A program made the position numbers and the translations under genes. Source: Streptomyces rugosispiralis (GTDB lineage: Bacteria; Actinomycetota; Actinomycetes; Streptomycetales; Streptomycetaceae). Taken from it: DNA of 64,000 nt. Numbering within the stretch: the stretch's first letter is position 1; each line of letters opens with the position of its first letter. Shown one piece after another: positions 34,523 through 43,762 of the stretch. The notes beneath the pieces are model-generated. The model was not told the DNA's origin. It was given only the letters and a program-made list of their open reading frames with translations, and ran no database searches. The DNA lies in assembly GCF_024505145.1 (NCBI RefSeq), contig NZ_JANIAA010000009.1:1-64000 (forward strand), read 5' to 3'.

Positions 34523-35752
34523 ATGGACGTCAGGACCTCCGGCGCCAGGGCGGCCGAAGCCCATGCGCCCGGAGCGGAGCCGCCCGGCGAGGAGCTGGGC
34601 GAACGGCACGACGACAGGCAGGACGAGGGGCCCGGCGGCGCGCCGGACGCCCTCGGGCCGCACCCCGACGATCTGCCCGACGGCCTGGTCGTGGCCGACG
34701 AGACCGGCCTGGTCACGTGCTTCAACGCGGCCGCGGCCCGGATCACCGCCACCGACCCCGCGGACGCGCTCGGCCGCCGTCTCGAGGTGGCCCTGCCGTT
34801 AGAGGACCTGGACGGCCGGCGCTGGTGGGCGCTGACCGATCCCTACGGAGGGCTGGCCATCCGGGCCGGTCAGCCCGAGCGGAACCTGCTGCTGCCGGGC
34901 GGCCGTGAGGTGCTGGTCTCGGCCCGCTATGTGCGCGAGCGGCCGACCGGGCCGGTGCGCCGGGTGGTGGTCTGTCTGCGCGGCACCGAGGCCCGCCGTC
35001 GCACCGAGCGCAGCCATGCCGAGCTGATCGCGACCGTCGCCCATGAGCTGCGCTCGCCGCTGACGTCCGTGAAGGGGTTCACGGCCACGCTGCTGGCCAA
35101 GTGGGAGCGGTTCACCGACGACCAGAAGCGGCTGATGCTGGAGACCGTCGACGCCGACGCCAACCGGGTCACCCGGCTGATCGCCGAGCTGCTGGACATC
35201 TCGCGGATCGACTCCGGCCGGCTGGAGGTGCGCCGCCAGCCGGTGGACCTCGCCGCCGCGGTCCGCCGCCATGTGCAGGCGCTCACCGCGGCCGGGCACA
35301 CCGCCGAGCGGTTCCTGATCAGGGTGCGGGGCCCGCTGCCCAGGCTGTGGGCCGATCCGGACAAGATCGATCAGGTGCTGGGCAACCTGCTGGAAAACGC
35401 GGTGCGCCACGGCGAGGGAACCGTCACCATTGACATAGCGCCCGCACCGGCCAAACCGGTCGCGGAAGGCCCTGAAGAAGGCCCCAGGGAGGGCCTCGCT
35501 GAAGGCCCCACTGTCGAAAGGACCGCCGTCACCGTGAGCGACGAGGGCCCCGGTATCCCGGAGGAGTCGATGAGCCGCGTCTTCACCCGCTTCTGGCGGG
35601 GCAGCAAGCGCGGCGGCACCGGCCTGGGCCTCTACATCGTCAAGGGCATCGTCGAGGCCCACGGCGGCACGATCACCGTCGACCGGGCCCGCGGCGGCGG
35701 CGCGGAGTTTCGATTTATCCTGCCCGTGGGCACCCCGGCCTATCTGGCCTGA
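34523..35752 (+). CDS. Soluble PAS-domain sensor histidine kinase
   Basis: A 409-residue histidine kinase without membrane helices. A charged 45-residue leader precedes a PAS domain (about 50-150: GLVVADETGLVTCFNAAAARI), then the dimerisation domain with phospho-acceptor His about 174 in AHELRSPL, the N box NLLENAVRH, G1 DEGPGIP, and G2 GGTGLGLYIVKGI. A repetitive EGP-rich insert (about 313-333) lies within the ATPase domain. There is no response regulator beside it, so it is an orphan kinase. Codon 93 (34799-34801) is TTA, predicting dependence on the developmental bldA tRNA. The equivalent locus before pheS in S. coelicolor also carries a kinase. Confidence 0.9.
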   Translation: MDVRTSGARAAEAHAPGAEPPGEELGERHDDRQDEGPGGAPDALGPHPDDLPDGLVVADETGLVTCFNAAAARITATDPADALGRRLEVALPLEDLDGRRWWALTDPYGGLAIRAGQPERNLLLPGGREVLVSARYVRERPTGPVRRVVVCLRGTEARRRTERSHAELIATVAHELRSPLTSVKGFTATLLAKWERFTDDQKRLMLETVDADANRVTRLIAELLDISRIDSGRLEVRRQPVDLAAAVRRHVQALTAAGHTAERFLIRVRGPLPRLWADPDKIDQVLGNLLENAVRHGEGTVTIDIAPAPAKPVAEGPEEGPREGLAEGPTVERTAVTVSDEGPGIPEESMSRVFTRFWRGSKRGGTGLGLYIVKGIVEAHGGTITVDRARGGGAEFRFILPVGTPAYLA

Positions 35753-35843
35753 TCCACCCGCGGGCTTCTCCAGCACGGGGCGGACCCCGAGCGCGGCGGC
35801 CGTCGCGCGGCGTCCCCCGGAACAGCACCCCTCCCGCGCCCCT

Positions 35844-35849
35844 TAGACT
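35844..35849 (+). promoter_or_regulatory. Candidate -10 box for pheST
   Basis: TAGACT stands 125 bases before the pheS start in the kinase-pheS gap and is the best sigma-70-type -10 there. I did not find a T-box-like structure. Confidence 0.35.
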
Positions 35850-35923
35850 CGGGCTTTGGCACCTTTGGCGTCCCCTGCACGGGGCGCAGCGGTCGCAGCC
35901 AGTCGAGCCGGGGTCGCGCAGCC

Positions 35924-35952
35924 GGGGGGCACCTCCCAGCGGTAGCTGGGGG
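35924..35952 (-). repeat. Dispersed intergenic repeat, copy 2 (inverted)
   Basis: This is the reverse complement of the element at 33274-33301. Here it contains a perfect small hairpin, CCCAGC-GGTA-GCTGGG. It lies 22 bases before the pheS start and so will be part of the pheST leader RNA. Confidence 0.7.
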
Positions 35953-35974
35953 ACAATCGGAAGCACGGGAAGAG

Positions 35975-37096
35975 ATGTCGGCACCCAATAAGTCGTACGA
36001 CCCTGTCGAGGTCGAGGCACTGAAACCGGAAGAGATCGCCCGCAGGCGGGACGAGGCGCTCGCCGCCATCGCCGCCGCCGGGGACCTCGAGGCGCTGCGC
36101 GAGGTGAAGGTCGCCCACACCGGCGACCGCTCGCCGCTGGCGCTCGCCAACCGCGAGATCGGCGCCCTGCCGCCGCACGCCAAGGCGGACGCGGGCAAGC
36201 GCGTCGGCCAGGCCCGCGGCCAGGTCAACCAGGCGCTGAAGGCCCGGCAGGAGGAGCTGGAGGCGGAGCGTGACGCCCGGGTGCTGGTCGAGGAGGCGGT
36301 GGATGTCACCCTGCCGTACGACCGCACCCCGGCCGGCGCCCGCCACCCGATCACCACGCTCTCCGAGCGCATCGAGGACGTCTTCGTGGCGATGGGCTAC
36401 GAGGTCGCCGAGGGCCCCGAGGTCGAGGCCGAGTGGTTCAACTTCGACGCGCTCAACTTCCCGCCCGACCACCCCGCCCGCGAGATGCAGGACACGTTCT
36501 TCGTCCAGGGCGCGGAGGAGGGCGAGACCTCCGGTGTGGTGCTGCGCACCCACACCTCGCCGGTGCAGATCCGGTCGATGATCGACCGGAAGCCGCCCAT
36601 CTATGTGATCTGTCCGGGCCGCACCTTCCGCACCGATGAGCTGGACGCCACCCACACCCCCGTCTTCCACCAGGTCGAGCTGCTGGCCATCGACGAGGGC
36701 CTGACCATGGCCGACCTCAAGGGCACGCTCGACCACATGGTGCGGGCGCTGTTCGGCGAGGGCATGTCCACCCGGCTGCGGCCGAACTTCTTCCCGTTCA
36801 CCGAGCCGTCCGCCGAGATGGACATGCTGTGCTACGTGTGCCGCGGCGAGTCCGTCGGCAACCCGGACCGGCCCTGCCGCACCTGCTCCAGCGAGGGCTG
36901 GATCGAGCTGGGCGGCTGCGGGATGGTCAACCCGCGGGTGCTCATCGCCTGCGGGCTCGACCCGGAGAAGTACAGCGGCTTCGCCTTCGGCTTCGGCATC
37001 GAGCGGATGCTGATGTTCCGGCACAACGTGGAAGACATGCGAGACATGGTCGAGGGTGATGTGCGCTTCACCCGGCCCTTCGGGATGGAGATCTGA
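35975..37096 (+). CDS. pheS: Phenylalanyl-tRNA synthetase alpha subunit
   Basis: Complete 373-residue PheS. After an N-terminal coiled-coil tRNA-binding arm (about 1-90) comes the class II catalytic core: motif 2 region HTSPVQIRSM and HQVELLAIDEGLTM, the GCGMVNPRVL substrate loop and motif 3 GFGIERMLMFRH. It charges tRNA-Phe as an alpha2beta2 enzyme with PheT. It starts at ATG 35975 behind GGAAGAG. Its TGA overlaps the pheT ATG by one base, which couples the two subunits. Confidence 0.97.
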   Translation: MSAPNKSYDPVEVEALKPEEIARRRDEALAAIAAAGDLEALREVKVAHTGDRSPLALANREIGALPPHAKADAGKRVGQARGQVNQALKARQEELEAERDARVLVEEAVDVTLPYDRTPAGARHPITTLSERIEDVFVAMGYEVAEGPEVEAEWFNFDALNFPPDHPAREMQDTFFVQGAEEGETSGVVLRTHTSPVQIRSMIDRKPPIYVICPGRTFRTDELDATHTPVFHQVELLAIDEGLTMADLKGTLDHMVRALFGEGMSTRLRPNFFPFTEPSAEMDMLCYVCRGESVGNPDRPCRTCSSEGWIELGGCGMVNPRVLIACGLDPEKYSGFAFGFGIERMLMFRHNVEDMRDMVEGDVRFTRPFGMEI

Positions 37097-39621
37097 TGCG
37101 GGTCCCGCTTTCTTGGCTGCGGGAGTACGTCGACCTGCCCGCCGGTGAGACCGGCCGTGACGTACAGGCCAAACTCGTCGCCGCCGGGCTCGAGGTCGAG
37201 ACGGTCGAGCAGCTCGGCGCCGGGCTCAAGGGCCCGCTGGTGGTCGGCCGGGTGCTGGCCATCGAGGAGCTGGAGGGGTTCAAGAAGCCCATCCGCTACT
37301 GCCAGGTGGACGTCGGCGATGCCAACGGCACCGGTGAGCCGCAGAACATCGTCTGCGGCGCCCGGAACTTCCGCGAGGGCGACAAGGTCGTCGTCGTGCT
37401 CCCCGGCGCCGAGCTGCCCGGTGGATTCGCGATCTCCGCGCGCAAGACGTACGGCAAGACCTCCGAGGGCATGATCTGCTCCGCGAGCGAGCTGGGCATG
37501 TCCGACGACCACGACGGCATCATCGTGCTGCCGCCGGAGTACGAGCCGGGCACCGACGCCATCGAGCTGCTGCAACTGGTCGACGAGGTCCTGGACATCG
37601 CCGTCACCCCGGACCGGGGCTACTGCCTGTCGATGCGCGGCGTCGCCCGCGAGACCGCGACCGCCTACCAGCTGCCGCTGAGCGACCCGGCCCTCCTCGA
37701 CGTGCCCGCGCCCAACGGCCACGGCTACCCGGTCAAGGTCGCCGACCCGGTCGGCTGCGACCGCTTCACCGCGCGCACCGTCACCGGGCTCGACCCCGAG
37801 GCGCACTCCCCGATCTGGCTCCGGCGCCGGCTCCAGAAGGCCGGGATGCGCCCGGTCTCGCTCGCCGTCGACGTCACCAACTACGTGATGCTCGAACTGG
37901 GCCAGCCGCTGCACGCCTACGACCGCTCCCGGATCACCGGGGCGATCGGGGTGCGCCGCGCGCAGCCCGGCGAGAAGCTCACCACCCTCGACGGCACCCA
38001 GCGCGTCCTGGACGCCGAGGACCTCGTCATCACCGACGAGAGCGGGCCCATCGGCCTCGCCGGTGTCATGGGCGGCGCCAACACCGAGATCGCGGACACC
38101 GCCGCCGACCCCGAGTCCGGCCAGGTGGCGGGCACCACCGAGGTGGTCGTCGAGGCGGCGCACTTCGCCCCCGTCTCGGTGGCCCGTACCGCCCGCCGCC
38201 ACAAGCTGTCCTCCGAGGCGTCCAAGCGGTTCGAGCGCGGTGTCGACCCGGAGGCCACCTCGGCGGCGGCGCAGCGCACCGTCGATCTGCTGGTGCTGCT
38301 CGCGGGCGGCACCGCCGAGGTGGGCGTCACCGAGATCATCGCGCCCAGCGCCCCGCACACCATCACGCTGCCCGCCGACCACCCGGACAAGGTCGCGGGG
38401 GTGGCCTACGGCCGCGAGACCGTGGTGCGCCGGCTGCAGCAGATCGGCTGTGATGTCTACGGCGCCGACGACCTCACCGTCACCGTGCCCAGCTGGCGGC
38501 CCGACCTCACCGACCCCAACGACCTGGCCGAGGAGGTCATCCGGCTCGAGGGGTACGAGAACCTCCCCTCGACCCTGCCCCGGCCCCCCGCCGGGCGTGG
38601 GCTGACCGAGCGTCAGCGGCTGCACCGCCGGGTCGGCCGGGCGCTGGCCGGGGCCGGATACGTCGAGGCGCTGAACTACCCGTTCCTCGGCGACGAGGTC
38701 CTCGACCAGTTCGGGCTGGCCGCCGACGATCCGCGGCGCGATCTGGTCCGGCTGGTCAACCCGCTGTCGGACACCGAGCCCGCGCTCCGTACGACGCTGC
38801 TGCCCGGACTGCTCGGCGCGCTGCGCCGCAACGTCGGCCGCGGCGAGCACGACCTCGCGCTCTTCGAGACGGGTCTGGTCTTCCGCGCCACCGGTGACGA
38901 GCCGCCCGCGGCCATCCTGCCCGTCGACCGCCGTCCCACCGACGAGCAGATCGCCGGGCTCGACGCGGCGCTGCCGCACCAGCCGCGCCGCGCCGCCGTC
39001 GTCCTCGCGGGCGACCGCGAGCAGGCCGGCTGGTGGGGCGAGGGCACCCCGGTGAGCTGGGCCGACGCCATCGAGGCGGGCCGGGTCGTGGCCCGCGAGG
39101 CGGGCGCCGAGCTGATCGTCCGCCAGGACCAGCAGGACCCGTGGCACCCGGGCCGCTGCGCCGCGCTGCTGGCCGTCGTCGACGGCGAGGAGATCCTCGT
39201 CGGCAACGCCGGTGAACTCCACCCCCGGGTCACCAAGGCCCTGGGGCTGCCCGAGCGCACCTGCGCGATGGAGATCGAGCTCGACCGTCTTGAGCAGGCC
39301 GGCGCCGGCCGCGTGGAGGCGCCCCATGTCTCCACCTTCCCGGTGGCCACCCAGGACGTCGCGCTGGTCGTGGACGGGTCCGTGCCCGCGGCCGAGGTCG
39401 AGACGGCGCTGCGGGAGGGCGCGGGGGAACTGCTCGAATCCCTCCGCCTGTTCGACGTCTTCACCGGAGACCAGCTCGGCGCGGGCAGGAAGTCGCTGGC
39501 CTACGCGCTGCGCTTCCGCGCCCCGGACCGCACGCTGACCGCCGAGGAGATCGCCGCGTCCCGCGACGCCGCGGTGTCGGCGGCCGCCGCCCGCACGGGC
39601 GCCACCCTGCGCGGAGCCTGA
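37096..39621 (+). CDS. pheT: Phenylalanyl-tRNA synthetase beta subunit
   Basis: Complete 841-residue PheT. Domains in order: B1 plus the EMAP-like tRNA-binding domain (about 40-150, NIVCGARNFREGDKV and ISARKTYGKTSEGMICSASELG), B3/B4 editing domain (about 210-390), B5 (about 400-475), the catalytic-like domain, and a C-terminal ferredoxin-fold anticodon-binding domain (about 745-840, beginning THPVAT-like VSTFPVATQDVALVV). It overlaps pheS by one base. A strong terminator follows. Confidence 0.97.
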   Translation: MRVPLSWLREYVDLPAGETGRDVQAKLVAAGLEVETVEQLGAGLKGPLVVGRVLAIEELEGFKKPIRYCQVDVGDANGTGEPQNIVCGARNFREGDKVVVVLPGAELPGGFAISARKTYGKTSEGMICSASELGMSDDHDGIIVLPPEYEPGTDAIELLQLVDEVLDIAVTPDRGYCLSMRGVARETATAYQLPLSDPALLDVPAPNGHGYPVKVADPVGCDRFTARTVTGLDPEAHSPIWLRRRLQKAGMRPVSLAVDVTNYVMLELGQPLHAYDRSRITGAIGVRRAQPGEKLTTLDGTQRVLDAEDLVITDESGPIGLAGVMGGANTEIADTAADPESGQVAGTTEVVVEAAHFAPVSVARTARRHKLSSEASKRFERGVDPEATSAAAQRTVDLLVLLAGGTAEVGVTEIIAPSAPHTITLPADHPDKVAGVAYGRETVVRRLQQIGCDVYGADDLTVTVPSWRPDLTDPNDLAEEVIRLEGYENLPSTLPRPPAGRGLTERQRLHRRVGRALAGAGYVEALNYPFLGDEVLDQFGLAADDPRRDLVRLVNPLSDTEPALRTTLLPGLLGALRRNVGRGEHDLALFETGLVFRATGDEPPAAILPVDRRPTDEQIAGLDAALPHQPRRAAVVLAGDREQAGWWGEGTPVSWADAIEAGRVVAREAGAELIVRQDQQDPWHPGRCAALLAVVDGEEILVGNAGELHPRVTKALGLPERTCAMEIELDRLEQAGAGRVEAPHVSTFPVATQDVALVVDGSVPAAEVETALREGAGELLESLRLFDVFTGDQLGAGRKSLAYALRFRAPDRTLTAEEIAASRDAAVSAAAARTGATLRGA

Positions 39622-39643
39622 CGGCACCCGCCCCGCGCCACCA

Positions 39644-39682
39644 CGGAGGGGCGCGCCCGCACACAACGGGTGCGCCCCTCCG
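39644..39682 (+). terminator. Terminator of the pheST operon
   Basis: CGGAGGGGCGCGCCCG pairs with CGGGTGCGCCCCTCCG (one G-U pair in 16) around a CACACAA loop, beginning 22 bases after the pheT stop. Confidence 0.8.
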
Positions 39683-39768
39683 CCGTACCCCGGCCCCGGG
39701 ACGGCGGACGCACGCGCCACGCCGCGCCGCGGGCGGGGTGCTTTCCTCTCCCCGCCCCTTCTCGTAAC

Positions 39769-39960
39769 CAGGGGCTCCGCCCCTGGACCCCGGAGCCCCT
39801 GGTGTGTGGCGGGGCCCCGCTGTGCGGCGGAGCCCGGTTCGGGGTCTGGGGCGGGGCCCCCACGTGGCGGAGCCGCATATCGATGCCGACGGGAAGGGGC
39901 GGGGAGGGGAACAGCCCGCCGCAGGCGTCACGGTCCGTCGGTCCCTGGCGGGCGCCGTCG
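39769..39960 (+). repeat. Dispersed intergenic repeat family, locus A
   Basis: This stretch has GGGGCTCCGCCCCTGG-type inverted repeats and then the core GGCGGAGCCGCATATCG (39866-39882) followed by GGGAAGGGGCGGGGAGGGG. The same core occurs at 51294-51310 and, inverted, at 54426-54442. The rest of the 39683-40104 gap has no gene I can support. Confidence 0.8.
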
Positions 39961-40104
39961 GCCTTCCGGGCGGGCTTGGGGGCCACGGCCCCGCCGTAGC
40001 CCCCAACCCCCGTCCCCCGGTCAACGGCAAACAGCCGACATCCGTCCGCGGCACGGCGGGGTGTTCGGGCGGGCGCGCGGGGGACGGTCACCCGATCAGG
40101 TGAG

Positions 40105-40233
40105 ATGCGGAGGCGACTGGTCCAATTGGCAGAAGCTGTCGCAAGAATCGTGCCGGTCGCACGGCCCACGCGGGACCGACCGTCCGTGGCCCGGCCGACC
40201 GCCTCATTGGCCGGCGTTGGGGGCGACACATGA
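40105..40233 (+). CDS. Candidate 42-residue small protein coupled to the SpoIIE phosphatase gene
   Basis: ATG 40105 (AGGTGAG just upstream) opens a 42-codon frame beginning MRRRLVQLAEAVARI with a basic amphipathic N-terminal helix. Its TGA (40231-40233) overlaps the phosphatase ATG at 40230 as ATGA, the same coupling seen in real operons in this window. The codon usage is only partly Streptomyces-like: it contains CAA, TTG, TCA and AGA. It may be a leader peptide that delivers ribosomes to the phosphatase start, or chance. Confidence 0.35.
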   Translation: MRRRLVQLAEAVARIVPVARPTRDRPSVARPTASLAGVGGDT

Positions 40234-41447
40234 TCGGGACAGCGGCAGTCGGCGGCGCGTTCGTACGGAGGGCACGGAGCCTGCGGGTGACCGCCCGCGC
40301 CGTCCCCTGTCTGTGGGTGCTCGGCGTCATCTGCTGGGAGCTGCTGACCCCGCACCACACCGAGGTCGTCCCGCTCATCGCCGCGGCGCCCGCCATCGCC
40401 TGCGCGAGCGGCGGCCGCCGCGTATGTGTTCTGCTGCTCGGCGGCGCCAGCCTGCTGTTCGCCCTCGCCCCTCCGACCGCGCTGGAGCCCGACGGCGAGG
40501 TGGAGGAGCCGCACGCACCACTGGTCACCTGCTGCGCCATCCTCGGTGTGGTCGTCGGCGGCTATCTCGCGGCGGGCCGCAAGATGCGGCTGGTCCGCGA
40601 GCTGGAGGAGCTCCGGGCGGTGGCCGCCGCGGCGCAGGACGTGGTGCTGCGGCCGCTCCCGGCCCGGCTGGACGGCATCGAGCTGGCGGGCGGCCATCTG
40701 TCGGCCAGCCGGGGCGCCGCCGTCGGCGGCGATCTCTACGAGGCGCTGGCCACCCCGTACGGCGTCCGCGTCATCATCGGCGATGTGCGCGGGCACGGCC
40801 TCGCCGCGATCGGCACCGTGGCCGCCGTCCTCGGCAGCTTCCGCGAGGCCGCCCATGAGGAACCCCGGCTCGGCGGCGTGCTGCGCCGGCTCGACCGTGC
40901 CCTGGAGCGCCATCTGCGGGCCCGCGCCGACGGGGAGTGCCCGCTGGACAGCCATGTGGACGAGGAGTTCGTGACCGTCCTGCTGCTGGATGTGGGCCGG
41001 GACGGTGAGGTCACCGCGCTCAACTGCGGCCACCCGTGGCCGTACCGCCTCCGCGAACAGCCCGTGGGCCCGGCCCTGGCCCGGCAGACCGCGCCCGGCG
41101 AGGTGCTGCCCCCGCTGGGCCTCTTCCCGCTCCCCGCCGAACTCCCCACCGCCCGCTGGGGCTCCCTGGCGACCGGCGACACCCTGGTGCTGCACACTGA
41201 CGGCGCCGAGGACGCCCGCGACGCCCAGGGCACGTTCTTCCCGCTGCGCCGCGCCCTGTCCGAGGCCGCGGGCGCCGGACCGCTCGTCCCCGCGGCGGTC
41301 GTGGCGGGGGTGCGTTCGGCGCTGCTGCACCACACCGGCGGTCGGCTCTCCGACGACGTGGCGCTGCTCGCCCTGCGCTACGACCACTGCCCGCTCTCCA
41401 GCCCCACCGCTCTCACCCGCCCCGCCGCCGACGCCCACCGGGCCTAG
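40230..41447 (+). CDS. Membrane-anchored PP2C/SpoIIE-type phosphatase
   Basis: A 405-residue protein. The N-terminal 125 residues contain about three membrane helices (near 24-44, 48-60 plus 65-80, and 95-115). The rest is a SpoIIE-type PP2C domain with metal-binding Asp residues in AVGGDLYEAL, IIGDVRGHGLAA, LVLHTDGAEDARD and the late LSDDVALLALR. Such phosphatases dephosphorylate anti-anti-sigma factors. No sigma-factor gene adjoins. ATG 40230 follows GGGGGCGACAC and overlaps the stop of a possible 42-codon frame. Confidence 0.9.
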   Translation: MIGTAAVGGAFVRRARSLRVTARAVPCLWVLGVICWELLTPHHTEVVPLIAAAPAIACASGGRRVCVLLLGGASLLFALAPPTALEPDGEVEEPHAPLVTCCAILGVVVGGYLAAGRKMRLVRELEELRAVAAAAQDVVLRPLPARLDGIELAGGHLSASRGAAVGGDLYEALATPYGVRVIIGDVRGHGLAAIGTVAAVLGSFREAAHEEPRLGGVLRRLDRALERHLRARADGECPLDSHVDEEFVTVLLLDVGRDGEVTALNCGHPWPYRLREQPVGPALARQTAPGEVLPPLGLFPLPAELPTARWGSLATGDTLVLHTDGAEDARDAQGTFFPLRRALSEAAGAGPLVPAAVVAGVRSALLHHTGGRLSDDVALLALRYDHCPLSSPTALTRPAADAHRA

Positions 41448-41533
41448 GGCCGCCTGGTACGGCCATCCGGTTCACACCCCGTGCGAATCGTCCTCCATTA
41501 CGCTGGCGCCACCGAGCGCTTCGGGAGGGCGAG

Positions 41534-42871
41534 ATGGAGCCCAACACACTGCTCGACTCCGTGCTCGACGAGGCCGGAGTCTCCCACGCGGGGCTGGCCG
41601 CGCACGTCAACGAGGCGGGCCGGGCCCGGGGGATGAAGCTGCGGTACGAACACACCGCGGTGGCCCGGTGGCTGAAGGGCCAGCGGCCGCGCGGCCAGGT
41701 GCCCGACCTCATCTGCGAGGTGCTGGGCGAGCGGCTGCACCGCGCCCTCACCCTGGACGACATCGGCCTCGGCACCCCCGGCAGCGCCCGCGGCCCCGCC
41801 ACCTCGCTCTCCGGATTCGTCGAGCGCGCCACCGCGCTGTGGCGCTCCGACGAACAGCAGCGCCCGCATGTCGTCGAGGCCCCGGCGGTCACCGGCACCC
41901 CCGCCGTCATCCCGGTGTGGGAGTGGGAGAACCCTCCCGAGGACTCCGATGTCTCCCGGCGCGGGCTGACCCGCGTCAGCATGACCGACATCGAGACGCT
42001 GCGCGCCGCCCGCGCCCACTACGAGCAGATGTACCGCAAGGCCGGCGGTGTCGCGACCCGGACCCGGGTGGTGGGGTTCCTCAACTCCGAGGCGGCGCCG
42101 CTGCTGCGCGGCGCGTACGCCGACGACACCGGCCGCCAGCTGCACCGGGCGACCGGCGGCCTGGTGGCCATCGCCGGGATCTGCGCGTACGACTCCAACA
42201 CCCACGGCCTGGCCCAGCGCTACTTCCACCAGGCGCTGCGGCTCGCCAAGGCCAGCGGCGACCGGGGCCTGGGCGCGTATGTGATAGCGCTGCTGGTCAA
42301 CCAGTCCCTCTTCATGAAGGAGTACCGGCAGGCGGTCGCCTTCGCCGAGTCGGCGCTGCGCGCCGCGGGTTCCCAGATCACCCCCGCGCTCGCCGCCGAC
42401 CTCTACGCCATGCAGGCCAAGGCGTACGCCCGGCTCGGCGACGGCGCCGGGGCGCTGTCCTGCATCCGGCGCGCCGAGACCGCCGCCGACCGGATCAGAC
42501 CGGGCCAGGAGCCCGACGAGACCGGCTATGTCCAGCCGGGTCTGGTGAACGTCCAGGTGGCCGAGGCGCTGCTGAGCCTCGGCGATCTCGGCGGCGCCCG
42601 CGAGCACGCCACCGCCGCGGTCGGCACCCCCGCCCATGACCGGGGCCGGGTGCACCGGCTCGCCATGCTCACCCATATCGAGCTGCGCCAGGGCGAGGCG
42701 GACCGGGCGGGCGCCACCGCGGTGGAGATGACCGAGCGGGCCCGGGGCATGGAGTCCCAGCGGTTACGCGACCGGCTCCGGGCGGTACGGGAACACCTCG
42801 CGGCCAGCGGAAGCGCCGCGACGGCCGAGGCCGCCGAACTCATCGACGGGGCACTGCGCGTTCCTCTGTGA
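41534..42871 (+). CDS. TPR-domain regulator, NsdA-like
   Basis: A 445-residue cytosolic protein with an N-terminal DNA-binding-like segment (about 1-75; VSHAGLAAHVNEAG then YEHTAVARWLKGQRP) and a C-terminal half made of tetratricopeptide helices (about 190-430). This layout matches the NsdA/NsdB-type regulators of Streptomyces, which repress sporulation and antibiotic production. ATG 41534 has a GGAGGG site. Codon 411 (42764-42766) is TTA, so full translation should need bldA tRNA, consistent with developmental use. The Nudix gene follows. Confidence 0.8.
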   Translation: MEPNTLLDSVLDEAGVSHAGLAAHVNEAGRARGMKLRYEHTAVARWLKGQRPRGQVPDLICEVLGERLHRALTLDDIGLGTPGSARGPATSLSGFVERATALWRSDEQQRPHVVEAPAVTGTPAVIPVWEWENPPEDSDVSRRGLTRVSMTDIETLRAARAHYEQMYRKAGGVATRTRVVGFLNSEAAPLLRGAYADDTGRQLHRATGGLVAIAGICAYDSNTHGLAQRYFHQALRLAKASGDRGLGAYVIALLVNQSLFMKEYRQAVAFAESALRAAGSQITPALAADLYAMQAKAYARLGDGAGALSCIRRAETAADRIRPGQEPDETGYVQPGLVNVQVAEALLSLGDLGGAREHATAAVGTPAHDRGRVHRLAMLTHIELRQGEADRAGATAVEMTERARGMESQRLRDRLRAVREHLAASGSAATAEAAELIDGALRVPL

Positions 42872-42951
42872 CCGCGGTTCCGCTCGCGGGTCCGCACTCT
42901 CGTCAGCGGGTGGCCCAGGATGGCCTCCCGTGCGACGAAAGGTGGCTGACA

Positions 42952-43482
42952 GTGCGCTGGAAGAATCTCAGGGAGCGGACCGTGTACGAGAACCGATGGT
43001 TCCGGGTCAACCTCGCCGATGTCCGGCTCCCCGACGGACGTCAACTCGATCACTATCTGATCCGGCTGCGTCCGGTGGCCGTGGCCACCGCGGTGAACGC
43101 GGCCAACGAGGTGCTGCTGCTGTGGCGGCACCGGTTCATCACCGACGCCTGGGGCTGGGAGCTGGCCGCGGGCGTCGTCGAGGACGGCGAGGACATCGCC
43201 GACGCCGCGGCCCGGGAGATGGAGGAGGAGACCGGCTGGCGGCCCGGCCCGCTGCGCCATCTGCTCTCCGTCGAGCCGTCCAACGGGCTCACCGACGCAC
43301 GGCACCACATCTACTGGGCCGAGGAGGCGTCGTACGTCGGTCACCCGGAGGACGACTTCGAGTCGGACCGCCGCGAGTGGGTGCCGCTGAAGCTGGTGCC
43401 CGACCTGGTGGCGCGGGGCGAGGTGCCCGCGGCCAATATGGCGGCCGCGCTGCTGCTGCTCCACCACATCAGGCTCGGATAG
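42952..43482 (+). CDS. Nudix hydrolase (ADP-ribose pyrophosphatase-like)
   Basis: A 176-residue Nudix protein with a complete box, GVVEDGEDIADAAAREMEEETGW, spanning residues 74-96. The flanking VLLLWRHRFITDAWGWELAAG resembles ADP-ribose and nucleoside-diphosphate-sugar hydrolases. GTG 42952 (AAGGTGG upstream) begins where the conserved fold starts, with VRWKNLRERTVYENRWF. A longer form from GTG 42868 would overlap the TPR gene's stop as GTGA; its extra 28 residues look unstructured, but coupling is attractive and I cannot exclude it. Confidence 0.85.
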   Translation: MRWKNLRERTVYENRWFRVNLADVRLPDGRQLDHYLIRLRPVAVATAVNAANEVLLLWRHRFITDAWGWELAAGVVEDGEDIADAAAREMEEETGWRPGPLRHLLSVEPSNGLTDARHHIYWAEEASYVGHPEDDFESDRREWVPLKLVPDLVARGEVPAANMAAALLLLHHIRLG

Positions 43483-43504
43483 GCCGGGCCGCCGGGCGTC
43501 CTGG

Positions 43505-43762
43505 CTAGTGTCCCGCCGCCTGCCATACCGTGACGGCCAGGGCGGATACCCCGGTCAGGGCGGCGATGGAGGGCAGCGGCCAGCGTCCGTGCTCCAGAAT
43601 CCGCAGCCGACCGCCCAGTTGGTTCACGTCCTCCTCAGCCTGCTCTCCGCGGTGGTCGAGCAGGGCGAGCCGGCCGTCGACGCGGGTGAAGCCCACTTCG
43701 ACGGTCCGGCGCAGTTCCGCGAGCTCCACGGCTAACGCGGTTTGCTCGGGCTCGGTGGTCAC
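43505..43762 (-). CDS. Small coiled-coil membrane protein
   Basis: An 85-residue protein I do not recognise. It has an N-terminal coiled-coil region (about 10-55, Leu/Val/Glu heptads such as AVELAELRRTVEVGFTRVDGRL) and one C-terminal membrane helix (about 65-82), so it is tail-anchored with the coiled coil in the cytoplasm. Phage holin-associated and accessory proteins can look like this, but no other phage gene is near. GTG 43762 follows AAGGGG; a longer frame from 43867 lacks a site. Codon 10 (43735-43733) is TTA. Confidence 0.65.
   Translation of the reverse strand: MTTEPEQTALAVELAELRRTVEVGFTRVDGRLALLDHRGEQAEEDVNQLGGRLRILEHGRWPLPSIAALTGVSALAVTVWQAAGH

Noticed and set aside
36832..39720. 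962-codon open frame on the minus strand opposite pheS-pheT
   Set aside because: It is a shadow of the GC-biased third positions of pheST. It has no recognisable domain, ribosome site or credible composition (Gly/Val/Asp-rich).
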